From positions 1,798,001 through 1,862,000 of the forward strand of contig NZ_CATQJU010000001.1 of NCBI RefSeq assembly GCF_958301595.1: 64,000 nt of DNA. The letters are read 5' to 3'. Position numbers and translations under genes: made by a program. This stretch comes from Porphyromonas vaginalis (lineage in GTDB: Bacteria > Bacteroidota > Bacteroidia > Bacteroidales > Porphyromonadaceae). How positions within the stretch are numbered: position 1 is the first letter of the stretch; every line of letters starts with the position of its first letter. Under the pieces are notes generated by a model, which did not search any database, was not told the DNA's origin, and saw nothing but the letters and a program-made list of their open reading frames with translations. Of the stretch, positions 25,748-34,608 are shown in pieces.

Positions 25748-27073
25748 TTACATTTGTTTTAATTCTCGATGTATGCTCAACGCAAAAAAGAAGGTTAATA
25801 AGGTTGTAAAGAAATCTGCAATTGCTTGGGTGTAAAGCACACCTCCGAGTCCGAAATAAAGGGGAAGAATTAAAATGGTAGGTATAAAGAAAATTCCTTG
25901 TCGGCTAATGTTCAGTAAAAGTGTTTGCTTAGCCTTTCCCATAGCTGTGTAAAGTGTAGAATAGACAAACTGAAATCCGAAGGTAAAAAATAGAATTGTG
26001 TTGGCACGCAATGCTTCTTCGGCAATGACTTTCACCCCTTGGTCATCACCGAAACAAGAGATAATAGAGTCGGTAAAAAGGAGAATAACAAGACTCCATA
26101 CGATACAAAACGAGGTCGTGAGAATGAGAGAATAACGTATCGCTTCACGAACTCTTGTATAGTTTTTTGCCCCATAGTTGTACCCAGCGATAGGCTGAAG
26201 TCCTTTTACAAAACCGAAGACAACATTCGTTCCAAGTGTTACAATTTTCAACACAATACCGATGGCTGCGACTGCCTCACTTCCATAACGCGCAGAAGCA
26301 TTTTGTAATAAACTGATGGATAAACTTTGAAGAAACTGAAACAGAAGCATAGATATTCCTATCTTAATGACTTCACAATACATTTGTCGGGTTGGCTTGA
26401 ATCGTGTCAGCGAAACTTTGACGGGAGATTTGCGGAAATAAAGTACATAAATAAATGTCGTTAAGAGCTGTGCGACAATGGTTGCCCAAGCAGCTCCTTC
26501 TACTCCCCCATTTAATGTATAAATAAAAAGCGGGTCCAATAGCATATTGACAACGGCACCGAATATCATTGCCATCCCTGAAATCTTGGAAGCTCCTTGC
26601 GAAACTACAATATTACCAGAAGATACGTTTATGGTACCAATAATACAACTGACAATAAACAACTTACCATAACTTGTTGCTAATTGCATTGTCGTATTAT
26701 CCGCCCCCATAAAGACTAATATTTTAGGGAGAAACAGGTAGCAAGACAATGCAGTCAATAACCCTGTGAGAAATGCTGTTATAATGGAAACAGAAGCAAC
26801 TTTCCCTGCTTTATCCACTTGATTTGCTCCCAGCAGTCGGGAAATGTAGGCTCCTCCACCAATCCCGAAGGTTAATCCTATTCCTGTAAAAAACAAGGAG
26901 ATAGGAAATGCGATAGAGACCGCTGCAATGGGCAATGTTCCCAATCGGGCTACCCAAAAAGTATCTACCACATTGTTCACCGCCATCACGAGCATGGCTA
27001 TTACTACTGGCATTCCTAATTTGATAAGCGACTTCGTCATGTTTCCGTCGCGAAGTATATTGATTGTTTCCAT
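25748..27073 (-). CDS. MATE-family multidrug efflux transporter
   Basis: Twelve predicted membrane helices in two bundles, typical of Na+/H+-coupled drug exporters. The frame runs to a TTG at 27100, but the ATG at 27073 (METINILRDGNMTKSLIKLG) gives the usual MATE N-terminus and 441 aa. GIGLTFGIGGGAYISRLLGA and QPIAGYNYGAKNYTRV are typical MATE loop signatures. Base composition is more AT-rich than the chromosomal genes to the left. It is divergent from an AraC regulator and flanked by recombination genes, so it is probably the cargo of a nested cassette. Substrate is unknown. Confidence 0.9.
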   Translation of the reverse strand: METINILRDGNMTKSLIKLGMPVVIAMLVMAVNNVVDTFWVARLGTLPIAAVSIAFPISLFFTGIGLTFGIGGGAYISRLLGANQVDKAGKVASVSIITAFLTGLLTALSCYLFLPKILVFMGADNTTMQLATSYGKLFIVSCIIGTINVSSGNIVVSQGASKISGMAMIFGAVVNMLLDPLFIYTLNGGVEGAAWATIVAQLLTTFIYVLYFRKSPVKVSLTRFKPTRQMYCEVIKIGISMLLFQFLQSLSISLLQNASARYGSEAVAAIGIVLKIVTLGTNVVFGFVKGLQPIAGYNYGAKNYTRVREAIRYSLILTTSFCIVWSLVILLFTDSIISCFGDDQGVKVIAEEALRANTILFFTFGFQFVYSTLYTAMGKAKQTLLLNISRQGIFFIPTILILPLYFGLGGVLYTQAIADFFTTLLTFFFALSIHRELKQM

Positions 27074-27097
27074 AGAAAAACTGTTTATGTTACGTTG

Positions 27098-27105
27098 CAA
27101 AGGTA
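27098..27105 (-). promoter_or_regulatory. Probable -7 box of the MATE gene
   Basis: Minus strand TACCTTTG, 25 bases upstream of the preferred ATG. It overlaps the alternative TTG start, which argues against that start. The divergent interval 27106-27273 is AT-rich and should also hold the promoter of the AraC gene. Confidence 0.5.
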
Positions 27106-27273
27106 GGTTGCTATCCGCAAAATATTCCCACGAAAATGGAAGTTATTTCTACGAATCCCGTCAAACAGAAAGGTTTTGATTTTCTGTTTTTCAATCGATA
27201 AAACCACAATAATTGGGTATTGTGTAAGATATAGAAAAAAGCGACCTTTGCGAGGTATAAAAAAAATGTATGC

Positions 27274-28197
27274 ATGACATCATTTCAATCATATAGAGAC
27301 CAACGTTTTCCCGTATCAAATATCAGACTTTTAGAGACTGATGGTATGAGCATTACATGGGGTACATTTCATTTGACGGATGAATTGTATATACAGAAAT
27401 ATCCTGCCGATACAAATAATCCTGAAAATAAATACTTCCTATCACATTTCTGTATATCAGGTAATACTGAGTCAACTATTACAAAACGTCAATTCAGCAT
27501 TTTCGGAGGGCAGCATAGCTTCTTTTCTGTTAGAGAATTGTCTTCTGTCCATCTGCATATTGCTCCATCTCGAAGGGGAGATAATTCATTTTTTGAATAC
27601 TCGCTCTCACAACAATACTTTAAGGAGCATTTCATACAAGACAGTCGTGTGCTAAATGATATGGCAAATCGTATAGAAAAAGAGCCTTTTTGCTGGGTGG
27701 GTAAAAATCCATCTATAACTCCTTCAATGACATATCTCATATCCGAAATTACTAGACAGCCATATTCTGGAGCAATGAGGAGCTTATTTTTGGAATGTAA
27801 AATCATTGAATTATATCTTGCTCAGATTCATTCTTTTGATTCTTGTGATTGTAAAATCTTAAAACTGTCAAGAGGTGATATAGACAGACTCTATGACGCA
27901 CGAGATTATATCTCTGAAAATCTGAATAAAAAAGTTTCAATTTCAGCGCTTTCACGTGAGATAGGTATAAACCAGACCAAACTGAAAGCTGGTTTCAAAC
28001 AGTTGTTTGGAACTACTATTTTCGATTATGCCATTGATCAAAAAATGAACCTTGCCATAGCCTTATTGGAAGAGAATCGCTTATCATTGACAGAAATTTC
28101 TGATAAAACAGGTTATAGCCATCCCAATCATTTCTCTTCGGCATTCAAAAGAAAATTTGGAGTATCTCCAAGTATGTTTGAGTTCCGACATCAATAG
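27274..28197 (+). CDS. AraC-family transcriptional regulator
   Basis: 307 aa. The C-terminal ~100 residues are a double HTH domain: LYDARDYISENLNKKVSISALSREIGINQTKLKAGFKQLF is HTH1 (quoted in part: VSISALSREIGINQTKLK), and SLTEISDKTGYSHPNHFSSA is HTH2. The N-terminal ~190 residues resemble the sensing domain of PchR-like regulators, without a named ligand. It is divergent from the MATE pump by about 200 bases, so the pump is its most likely target. Confidence 0.9.
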   Translation: MTSFQSYRDQRFPVSNIRLLETDGMSITWGTFHLTDELYIQKYPADTNNPENKYFLSHFCISGNTESTITKRQFSIFGGQHSFFSVRELSSVHLHIAPSRRGDNSFFEYSLSQQYFKEHFIQDSRVLNDMANRIEKEPFCWVGKNPSITPSMTYLISEITRQPYSGAMRSLFLECKIIELYLAQIHSFDSCDCKILKLSRGDIDRLYDARDYISENLNKKVSISALSREIGINQTKLKAGFKQLFGTTIFDYAIDQKMNLAIALLEENRLSLTEISDKTGYSHPNHFSSAFKRKFGVSPSMFEFRHQ

Positions 28198-28216
28198 ATT
28201 GCTGTAAGAATACAAG

Positions 28217-29395
28217 TTATGTATTCTCATGCTGCATCAACTTTTCCATATCCCTTGCAATCTTTTGGTCGGTGATTTGGGCGTAGATTTGCGTGCTGGC
28301 AATGGAGGCGTGTCCCATCATCTTGGCGATGCTCTCTATCGGAATACCAGCCTCCAAAGTCAGCGTGCCGAACGAATGTCTGCCGACATGGTAGGTCAGC
28401 GGAGTACGAATGCCACACGCTAGCCCAATTGCTTTGAGGTGTTTGGATAGCTTGTCTTTACTCATCGTATCGGGGAATACCTTGTAGTCTCCCTTGCTTT
28501 TCTCCTTTGTGTAAAGCGAAAGTATCTGCTCCGCTATCGGGTGTAGTGGGATTAAGTTCTCGACTTCTGTCTTTTGGCGTGCTTTGCGAATATACCGCTT
28601 CCCCTCGCTGTTCGTCTCGATTTGCGAAGCTCGTAGCCCTTGTAAATCAACAAATGCCAAGCCCGTAAAGACCGAAAAAAGGAACATTCTTCGGCTTAGC
28701 TCTGCTCCTTCATCCTGAAGCGGGAATGCCAAGAGCTTTGACACATCGCCCTTACTCAGAAAACGAGGTTTGCGCTCCACGACTTCATACTTCACTTCCT
28801 CAAACGGATTGAAGCGTATCGTCCCCTGACTGACGGCTCGATACATCAATCGACTCAACCAACAGAGATGGTTATTTATCGTTGCGGGTGCATAACCCTC
28901 CATCTTCAGATAGAAGCGATAATCTTCAAAGAACTCAATCGTAAGAGCCGACAAGGGGACATCCCGCTCACTGCGACTGCGCACAAAAAAGTTAAGCTGC
29001 CTATCGGCATACCGATTGTTTCTATACGTCCCCGCACTACTGCATTCTCGTTGGGCTTTGAGTTCTTCCGCACTAAGAGCGAGCAGTGTCGTTGGAGTTT
29101 TTCCGACACCCTGCAAGTAGTTCTTCAGCAACTCGGCACTTACTGCTCCATACTTGTAAAGCAAGGTATTGTAGCCTTGTTCGACTTTCTCACGAAAGGT
29201 TTGCAAGCGTTGGTTGGTCTTCTTCTCCTTTGTTTCCCCTCGCTTCACGCTCCAATCCTTTGGGGCAGTGCTTTCGCCTGTGGTTATCACCACGCTCTCT
29301 CCGTCTATGGAGATCCGGCAAAGGATTGCCGTTGTGCCGTCTGCTTTGGTCTTGCTCTTATTGATGTAGAATAGTATTCTGAATGTACTGCGCAT
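28217..29395 (-). CDS. Tyrosine recombinase, second of a tandem pair
   Basis: 392 aa with arm-binding (FRILFYINKSKTKADGTTAI), SAM-like core-binding (about 105-200) and catalytic domains. VGRHSFGTL and MMGHASIASTQIYAQIT carry the HxxR-type arginine, histidine and tyrosine nucleophile. The first-arginine position reads FTGLAFVDLQG, lacking the usual TGLR as in IntDOT relatives. It follows the companion gene by five bases, so both are made together. Tandem recombinases of this kind move Bacteroidetes mobilizable cassettes. Confidence 0.92.
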   Translation of the reverse strand: MRSTFRILFYINKSKTKADGTTAILCRISIDGESVVITTGESTAPKDWSVKRGETKEKKTNQRLQTFREKVEQGYNTLLYKYGAVSAELLKNYLQGVGKTPTTLLALSAEELKAQRECSSAGTYRNNRYADRQLNFFVRSRSERDVPLSALTIEFFEDYRFYLKMEGYAPATINNHLCWLSRLMYRAVSQGTIRFNPFEEVKYEVVERKPRFLSKGDVSKLLAFPLQDEGAELSRRMFLFSVFTGLAFVDLQGLRASQIETNSEGKRYIRKARQKTEVENLIPLHPIAEQILSLYTKEKSKGDYKVFPDTMSKDKLSKHLKAIGLACGIRTPLTYHVGRHSFGTLTLEAGIPIESIAKMMGHASIASTQIYAQITDQKIARDMEKLMQHENT

Positions 29396-29400
29396 AGCTC

Positions 29401-30630
29401 TTACAAGGTTAAGGTTAGCTCTTCAGTGAAAGAGAGGAATTGCTCAAACTCATCGAAAAGCTTCTTCGGAGTCACATGAGCATATCGCTCGGTCGTTTGG
29501 ATATTGCTATGCCCCAACATTCGGCTCACCGTTTCAATCGGCACGCCCCGCTCCAAAGTTATCAACGTGGCAAAGGTGTGGCGACCAACGTGTGCCGAAA
29601 GGGGAATAGAGATACCAGCTCGAAGTTGTAGAGCTTTGAGGTGGGCAAGGTAAACCGAATAGGGAATAGGAGCAAAGAGCGTAGTTCGTTCGTCCGATTG
29701 ATACCGCTCCATCAGACGGGCCGCTTCAGATAGGAGCTTCACACGACAAAGCGTATTGGTCTTCTGTCTGCGAAACTTAAGCCATAAAGCCCCCTCATCA
29801 TCTGCAAAGAGATGCTCCCGATTAAGGGCAACCATATCGCAGTAGGCAACACCCGTATAGCAAGCGAAGAGAAAGAGGTCACGAGCAGTCTCCAACTCCA
29901 CCTCATACGGCTCAAAGGTCAGGCTCTGCAACTTATCCAACGATGCCCTGTCCAATGCACGAGGTTGTTTGTTCTCCCCTCGTTCGATCGTTACGTGAGC
30001 AAATAGTTGTCGTGTTATCAACCCTTCACGATACGCCAAACGGCAGACCTTCTTCACCGCTGATGCCATCTTACGATAATGACCTTGCGAATGCCCCAGC
30101 TCTCCGACAGAGTAACATTGTAGGCAATCCAAGAAGTCTTCTTCAATTTGACTGAAAGCAATATCTGAAGTGTGGAACTTCTCCTCGATAAAGGCTCGCA
30201 GATGCTTTCGAATAGTAAAGTAACTATTCAGAGCTGTTGCCTTTATCTCGACACCCACCTTTTGCTTCATCTCTTCAACCATTTGATCGTACCGCTCCAA
30301 GAAAGTGATTTGGCTTTGCATACTACCTTGCAACAACTCCTTGATGTCAGTCGCTGTAAAGACAATCCCTCGCTCACAAAGGGTTTGATAAGCCGACTGC
30401 GCCGAGAGCAGCAAGCACTCCAACTTGCCATTCGTTGCCACAGCTTCACGGCTCTTGCCGTTCAGTCTGCTCTCACGAGCATTCCACAGCTTGGGGTTGC
30501 ACGAGAGCTTGCAACTGAACTGGGCGATGGTTAGCCCGTAGGTTATCCGCCCCATAATCGGAGCTTGCCCCGACCTGTTCAATCCGCTCTTTTTGAGGTA
30601 GAGCAACACCTTCATTTTGTCTGTTTGCAT
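29401..30630 (-). CDS. Tyrosine recombinase, first of a tandem pair
   Basis: 409 aa, same architecture: MKVLLYLKKSGLNRSGQAPI, then a core-binding domain, then a catalytic part with VGRHTFATLI and MLGHSNIQTTERYAHVT. The first-arginine position is YTGVAYCDMVA. It is clearly a diverged paralogue of the next gene rather than a recent copy. A minus-strand TAACTTTG at 30653-30660 lies 23 bases upstream and may be the -7 box. A 21-nt sequence that recurs inverted at 47.5 kb lies 50 bases upstream. Confidence 0.92.
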   Translation of the reverse strand: MQTDKMKVLLYLKKSGLNRSGQAPIMGRITYGLTIAQFSCKLSCNPKLWNARESRLNGKSREAVATNGKLECLLLSAQSAYQTLCERGIVFTATDIKELLQGSMQSQITFLERYDQMVEEMKQKVGVEIKATALNSYFTIRKHLRAFIEEKFHTSDIAFSQIEEDFLDCLQCYSVGELGHSQGHYRKMASAVKKVCRLAYREGLITRQLFAHVTIERGENKQPRALDRASLDKLQSLTFEPYEVELETARDLFLFACYTGVAYCDMVALNREHLFADDEGALWLKFRRQKTNTLCRVKLLSEAARLMERYQSDERTTLFAPIPYSVYLAHLKALQLRAGISIPLSAHVGRHTFATLITLERGVPIETVSRMLGHSNIQTTERYAHVTPKKLFDEFEQFLSFTEELTLTL

Positions 30631-30680
30631 ACGCTTCTGTTTTTATGGGCAAAGTTACCCGTTACCGAAGCGTTCTCAGC

Positions 30681-30701
30681 TATGCAAAGCGTTGTATATC
30701 A
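30681..30701. repeat. 21-nt sequence, repeated inverted at 47474-47494
   Basis: Starts TATGCAAAGCGTTGTATAT. The exact reverse complement of all 21 bases occurs at 47474-47494, beyond mobC. The two sites bracket the tra/mob block and lie just upstream of a recombinase gene on this side. Confidence 0.7.
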
Positions 30702-30830
30702 GAGCAACAGCAACGAAATCGCAGAGAGCTCACTTACCGAATACTCTTCCGTCAGTTACCTACTCCTACCTCTTCGTTACCATTCATATAGCTAAGTTTT
30801 TGTTTCAACAGCAAATATACTGCATTAACC

Positions 30831-30862
30831 TTAAAGGGACGGTGAGCGCATCGTCCCTTTTT
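30831..30862. terminator. Hairpin terminator between recombinases and tra operon
   Basis: AAAGGGACG and CGTCCCTTT pair around a 10-nt loop, followed by TTTTCG on the plus strand and preceded by an A/T-rich run usable on the other. Confidence 0.7.
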
Positions 30863-30881
30863 TCGTCTTGGCAGCTCGCTA

Positions 30882-30961
30882 CCTGCTCCTCCCGCCCTCC
30901 TTGGAGAGGAGGGGGCGTCCGGAGCAGGGCGAGCTCCACTCCAAATTGCATTTTGGAGTGG
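30882..30961. repeat. Two strong hairpins downstream of traQ
   Basis: CCTGCTCC…CGCCCTCC pairs with GGAGGGGGCG…GGAGCAGG (30882-30928). CCACTCCAAA pairs with TTTGGAGTGG (30936-30961). They lie 75 bases beyond the traQ stop, at the end of the 11.5-kb tra operon, and may stabilise or end its transcript. Confidence 0.55.
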
Positions 30962-31035
30962 AAAATACGATGTCGATGTATTACAGTCTATTGCAACTAT
31001 ACAAAACTAAATACAATGCTATTGCTTACACCCTC

Positions 31036-31482
31036 TTAACTACTTAAACGTTTGCTCGTATCTTCATTATTGAAGTTGAAAGTCCGTTGCTGGACTTGTC
31101 CGAAGTTGTCCTCCACGTAAATGTCAATCGTTTGGCGGTCAGTAGAGAGTGAAGTGTAATAGAGCCGGAAGGTATCTCTCGTGAGCAGATAGCGGTCATT
31201 CGGTTTGAATACAGTGCCATCATCCATCTTCAAGCAACCCTTGCCATCCAGCTGGAAGTAACGGATCGTGTATTGCGTATTGGCAAAGCGACCACTTCTT
31301 TTGAGACTACAGCGTATTTCAGCCGTTTCCCCCTTAGCTATGGAGTTCTGCACTGGCATCACTTCAAGTGAGAAGTCGTAAGCCTGCTGTACATCCAGCT
31401 CACGAGTACAAGCAGATAGACAAAAGAGGACGAGGGCAATCCCTCCCACAGCCCATATCGTATTCACTAGGAACTTTTTCAT
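31036..31482 (-). CDS. traQ: Conjugal transfer protein TraQ (DUF3872)
   Basis: 148 aa. An N-terminal hydrophobic segment ends in LFCLSAC, a probable lipobox, so this is likely a membrane-anchored lipoprotein facing the periplasm. The rest is strand-rich, with the DUF3872 pattern YDFSLEVMPVQNSIAKGETAEIRC and TFRLYYTSLSTDRQTIDIYV. Function within the mating apparatus is unknown. It follows traO directly (12 bases), so the primase gene traP that usually lies between them is missing. Confidence 0.88.
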   Translation of the reverse strand: MKKFLVNTIWAVGGIALVLFCLSACTRELDVQQAYDFSLEVMPVQNSIAKGETAEIRCSLKRSGRFANTQYTIRYFQLDGKGCLKMDDGTVFKPNDRYLLTRDTFRLYYTSLSTDRQTIDIYVEDNFGQVQQRTFNFNNEDTSKRLSS

Positions 31483-31494
31483 TGTTGTCGGTAG

Positions 31495-32082
31495 TTAGAT
31501 ATTGAACATGAGTCCTGCTGAAATAGCAGGACGAAAACGATGCAGGTCAGAGCCGAAGAGCAGTCTCCCTTGAGCTTTGAGAACGAAGAGCAGATTGTCT
31601 GTTAGGAACAGCTCTACCGAGCTATGTATCGCCCCACCATAAATAAAGCGAGATCGATCCAGGAGTGTAGCCCCATCGGGTAGTAACCGTTTATCCTCGT
31701 TTAGCTCTTCATAACCGCAGTGAGCGGATAGCCCCAAGTAGCCAAAGATATTCTTCCCCCGATCCGAGAGTATCGGGTGCATATAGCCGAAATGCAGGAG
31801 CGCATCACGCAGTGGAACATTGTAAGAGCGATAAGTCAACCCTTGCTGCTCATACTCCGCCAAGAGAAAAGCGTAGTTCGCCCGCTTGAAGTAGTGTGCG
31901 AACGCAAGGCCTACCCCAAAGCTCTCCTTTGCGAATAGTTTCTCCCCCTTGATAATCGGAATAGAGCCGACCAGCTCAACGCTATTTTGCCTAGGGATTA
32001 GTCGCTGTGCGTACGATGGCATAGTAGCAGTCATAGCCACCATCACGCAGACCATCATAGATAACCATCTCTTCATCACCAC
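31495..32082 (-). CDS. traO: Conjugal transfer protein TraO
   Basis: 195 aa with a signal peptide (MKRWLSMMVCVMVAMTATMP…YAQ) and a strand-rich body typical of a small outer-membrane barrel (GVGLAFAHYFKRANYAFLLA). The C-terminus ends LMFNI. It starts seven bases inside the end of traN, so the two are coupled. Probable outer-membrane component of the mating channel. Confidence 0.9.
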   Translation of the reverse strand: MVMKRWLSMMVCVMVAMTATMPSYAQRLIPRQNSVELVGSIPIIKGEKLFAKESFGVGLAFAHYFKRANYAFLLAEYEQQGLTYRSYNVPLRDALLHFGYMHPILSDRGKNIFGYLGLSAHCGYEELNEDKRLLPDGATLLDRSRFIYGGAIHSSVELFLTDNLLFVLKAQGRLLFGSDLHRFRPAISAGLMFNI

Positions 32083-33017
32083 TTCAGTTTAAGGTTGTCA
32101 ATCTTCTTAGTGAGCAAAAGGTCTTCAGGCTCCATATAGAAAGTGAGCGTGCGACTCCCGTTTCGCTCGTAGAGCGTCACTTCCAGCTGCTTATCCTCTG
32201 ATAGTGTGAACTGCTCCAAAGCAAAGACTATTCTCTCAGAGCGTCCCGCCCCAATCCACATCACCTGATGAAAGGCACGTAGTGGTTGTAGTATTCGCTC
32301 CTGTATAGCTGTATGCTTCGCCACCTTCTTGTCCACCACCTTGAACGTGATGAAGTCCACCGCATACGGCATATTAGACTCATTATCCATACGGACGTGG
32401 AAGTAAAGCAACCCATTATGGGCATATAATCCACGAAGTAGGAAGCGCATCCCGAATTGCTTCGCCCCAACATGCTTGATGGTTCGCTTATCATTTTGGT
32501 AGATGCTCTTCATAATCAGCTTAACCAATATGGGCGACTCACTTCCCAGCTCTTTGAAGTATATGTCCGCACGATTGCTCGGCAGTCTTCCCTCCGTAGG
32601 AGCTAGAAAGTCCTTCATCTCGATGCTGAGCTTCTTTGGTTCATCCGCGTACTTCACATTGAATGCGTAGAATGAGCCATCCTCACAGATGACGCTCATA
32701 TTGGTCTCCGTCTCAAACTCTCGGACGGCAGCCTTTACACGCAGCACATTCTCCGCATCGTCAGCTTTCCCAGCAATAATGTTTTGCGACCCGAGGTCTA
32801 CATAGCGTATAGCTGCAGGAAAGATGAGATGTACCGTCTTTTCAAAGGTGACTTCTAGCCCGTAGGGCAATACGACTCGTCCATTCGGTATCGATCGGCT
32901 CATCCCTTGGTAAAGGTCTCCGTTGCTCAGTAGTTGATTGTTCCCCTCCACTTGTTGTGCCATAGCGGGGAGCGTTATCGTAGCACAAGCTACGATAGAT
33001 AAAATCCATTTCTTCAT
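32076..33017 (-). CDS. traN: Conjugal transfer protein TraN
   Basis: 313 aa with a signal peptide (MKKWILSIVACATITLPAMAQ). LEVTFEKTVHLIFPAAIRYVDLGSQNI is the usual TraN opening (quoted: KTVHLIFPAAIRYVDLGS); the protein is a VirB9-like periplasmic component that would line the outer channel with TraM and TraO. Thirty-six bases separate it from traM. Confidence 0.93.
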   Translation of the reverse strand: MKKWILSIVACATITLPAMAQQVEGNNQLLSNGDLYQGMSRSIPNGRVVLPYGLEVTFEKTVHLIFPAAIRYVDLGSQNIIAGKADDAENVLRVKAAVREFETETNMSVICEDGSFYAFNVKYADEPKKLSIEMKDFLAPTEGRLPSNRADIYFKELGSESPILVKLIMKSIYQNDKRTIKHVGAKQFGMRFLLRGLYAHNGLLYFHVRMDNESNMPYAVDFITFKVVDKKVAKHTAIQERILQPLRAFHQVMWIGAGRSERIVFALEQFTLSEDKQLEVTLYERNGSRTLTFYMEPEDLLLTKKIDNLKLKW

Positions 33018-33053
33018 AAGTATATCAGTTGTTATTGTTAGAGTTCTAAAAGC

Positions 33054-34301
33054 TTACTTCGTCTGTACAAGGAATAGTCTATATCCCCCTTTGAGCGTCA
33101 CCTTAATCGTGCGGAGCTTCTTCTGTAGTAGTTGTCCAGCTCCCTGCATCACCCCTCTAGTCACCTCGGAGATGATTTGGTCTTTAGCCGAAGAGGAAAA
33201 GGTGAAAGAGGTTCCCATCGATCCCCCGACATTTGCCCCCATCTCCTTGAGTGCCGACACCTCTTCAGAGCCAGGAATATAGACTCCCATCTGTCCGTCT
33301 GTATCATAGGCAGATAGTTTGACCGGCAGAATGCGTCCATTCACCTCTATGCTCTTAATCAGTAGCTGCATTCGGTTGCCATCTATCTTAGCTTGTGCCA
33401 TTAAGATACTATGCTTCGGGATTGAAGTTTGCTGCACACGAGCGGTCTCCAGCAGGCGAAGAGCAACGTAGTCGCCCTCTTTGAGGGTCGTTGTTTTGTC
33501 CACCACTACGCAAAGGGTATTGCGCTCGCTAGAGCGTGCGGAGCTATTAGAGAGTGAATGAAAACTCATATTCCGCTCCTTGGCTCCGTACATCTCCATA
33601 AACTCCTCGTCACTCATTGGCTGGTCCAGTGCTGAGACCAACGGCTTGTGGTCAGCTATTATCTCCATGGGAGCCTCGTCCTTGGCTGCTCCACCGCTAG
33701 GCGGAGATACGACCTGAGACTGCTCACTCATAGGCATAGCTCCATGGGCAGGAGAGGCACTAGCTGCGGGCAAGTACTTAGCCGCCATTTGGTAGCTCTT
33801 CTCCATAAGAGCTAGTTGCTTAGCTTCCTCATCATCGTCTTGTTGGCTAAGCTCGTTCAGTTCACGTCTGAGGTCATCAATCTCCTGTTGCATAGCTTCT
33901 CGCTCCTCCTCATAAGGGTCAGAGCCGTAGAAGTCCGCTAGCAGACGATTGTTCTCCTCGTAGCGTTGCATCGAAGACTCAATCTTATTGCCAACGACCG
34001 CCTCCTGCGGGTTGCTCTCAGACGAGTGGCCCTCCTGCTGAAAGTACTCCGATAGTCTCCCCACCTCCTCACGAGCTTGCTCCTCTTGAGTTGTATGGTC
34101 AACTAGTTCATAGGCTTTGAGTTTATTCTCCGTTAGCTTTTCGGTCGTAGCTTGTGGTATGTTGTCATTCAGCCCCTCACCAGCGTCCGGTTGCTCCTTA
34201 GTGGCGGGTGCAAATATAAACCACATAGCAAGGGCAAAGATAATCCCTAGCCCTGCGAAGACTAACACCTTCTTCAATTGTTCTTTCTGTTTATGCTCCA
34301 T
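33054..34301 (-). CDS. traM: Conjugal transfer protein TraM
   Basis: 415 aa, VirB10-like. One membrane segment near residues 11-30 (VLVFAGLGIIFALAMWFIF) is followed by a long charged coil (about 120-160) and a C-terminal domain with VNGRILPVKLSAYDTDGQMG and SEEVSALKEMGANVGGSMG. It would span the envelope and sense energy as VirB10 does. Overlaps traL by 11 bases. Confidence 0.92.
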   Translation of the reverse strand: MEHKQKEQLKKVLVFAGLGIIFALAMWFIFAPATKEQPDAGEGLNDNIPQATTEKLTENKLKAYELVDHTTQEEQAREEVGRLSEYFQQEGHSSESNPQEAVVGNKIESSMQRYEENNRLLADFYGSDPYEEEREAMQQEIDDLRRELNELSQQDDDEEAKQLALMEKSYQMAAKYLPAASASPAHGAMPMSEQSQVVSPPSGGAAKDEAPMEIIADHKPLVSALDQPMSDEEFMEMYGAKERNMSFHSLSNSSARSSERNTLCVVVDKTTTLKEGDYVALRLLETARVQQTSIPKHSILMAQAKIDGNRMQLLIKSIEVNGRILPVKLSAYDTDGQMGVYIPGSEEVSALKEMGANVGGSMGTSFTFSSSAKDQIISEVTRGVMQGAGQLLQKKLRTIKVTLKGGYRLFLVQTK

Positions 34302-34608
34302 AGTTACTAATCGCTAAATGTTCCATTCTCTTGATGTAGGTTGTATCCCTCTGTATCGGGCTGTCCACCAGCTCTCCCATAGGGATAGGTGGTATCTCCT
34401 CACGGTGCGGGAGGAAGAACTGTGCCACCATCCAGATTGAGCAGACTAGGTAGACGAAACTCAGTCCGTAGACAATAATCTGTCGCTGCCTGTTCGTTAG
34501 CATATTGCATCGCTCTCTTAGCCGTACCTGCCCTCTCAAATAGCTTCTTCTGAGGGTAGGTCTACTTCTTCGCTTCATAGACTTATCGCTTGTAAGTTTG
34601 GATGTCAC
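34291..34608 (-). CDS. traL: TraL-like membrane protein (DUF3989)
   Basis: 105 aa. A basic N-terminus (MKRRSRPTLRRSYLRGQVRLRE) is followed by one membrane helix (IIVYGLSFVYLVCSIWMVAQFF) and a short periplasmic tail. The in-frame ATG at residue 11 (34578) would also fit and would reduce the overlap with traK. The position between traK and traM identifies it. Confidence 0.82.
   Translation of the reverse strand: MTSKLTSDKSMKRRSRPTLRRSYLRGQVRLRERCNMLTNRQRQIIVYGLSFVYLVCSIWMVAQFFLPHREEIPPIPMGELVDSPIQRDTTYIKRMEHLAISNYGA

Noticed and set aside
30617-31039. 140-codon plus frame downstream of the recombinases
   Set aside because: It crosses a terminator and two strong hairpins and is cysteine/serine-rich by chance; it runs opposite to the genes on both sides.
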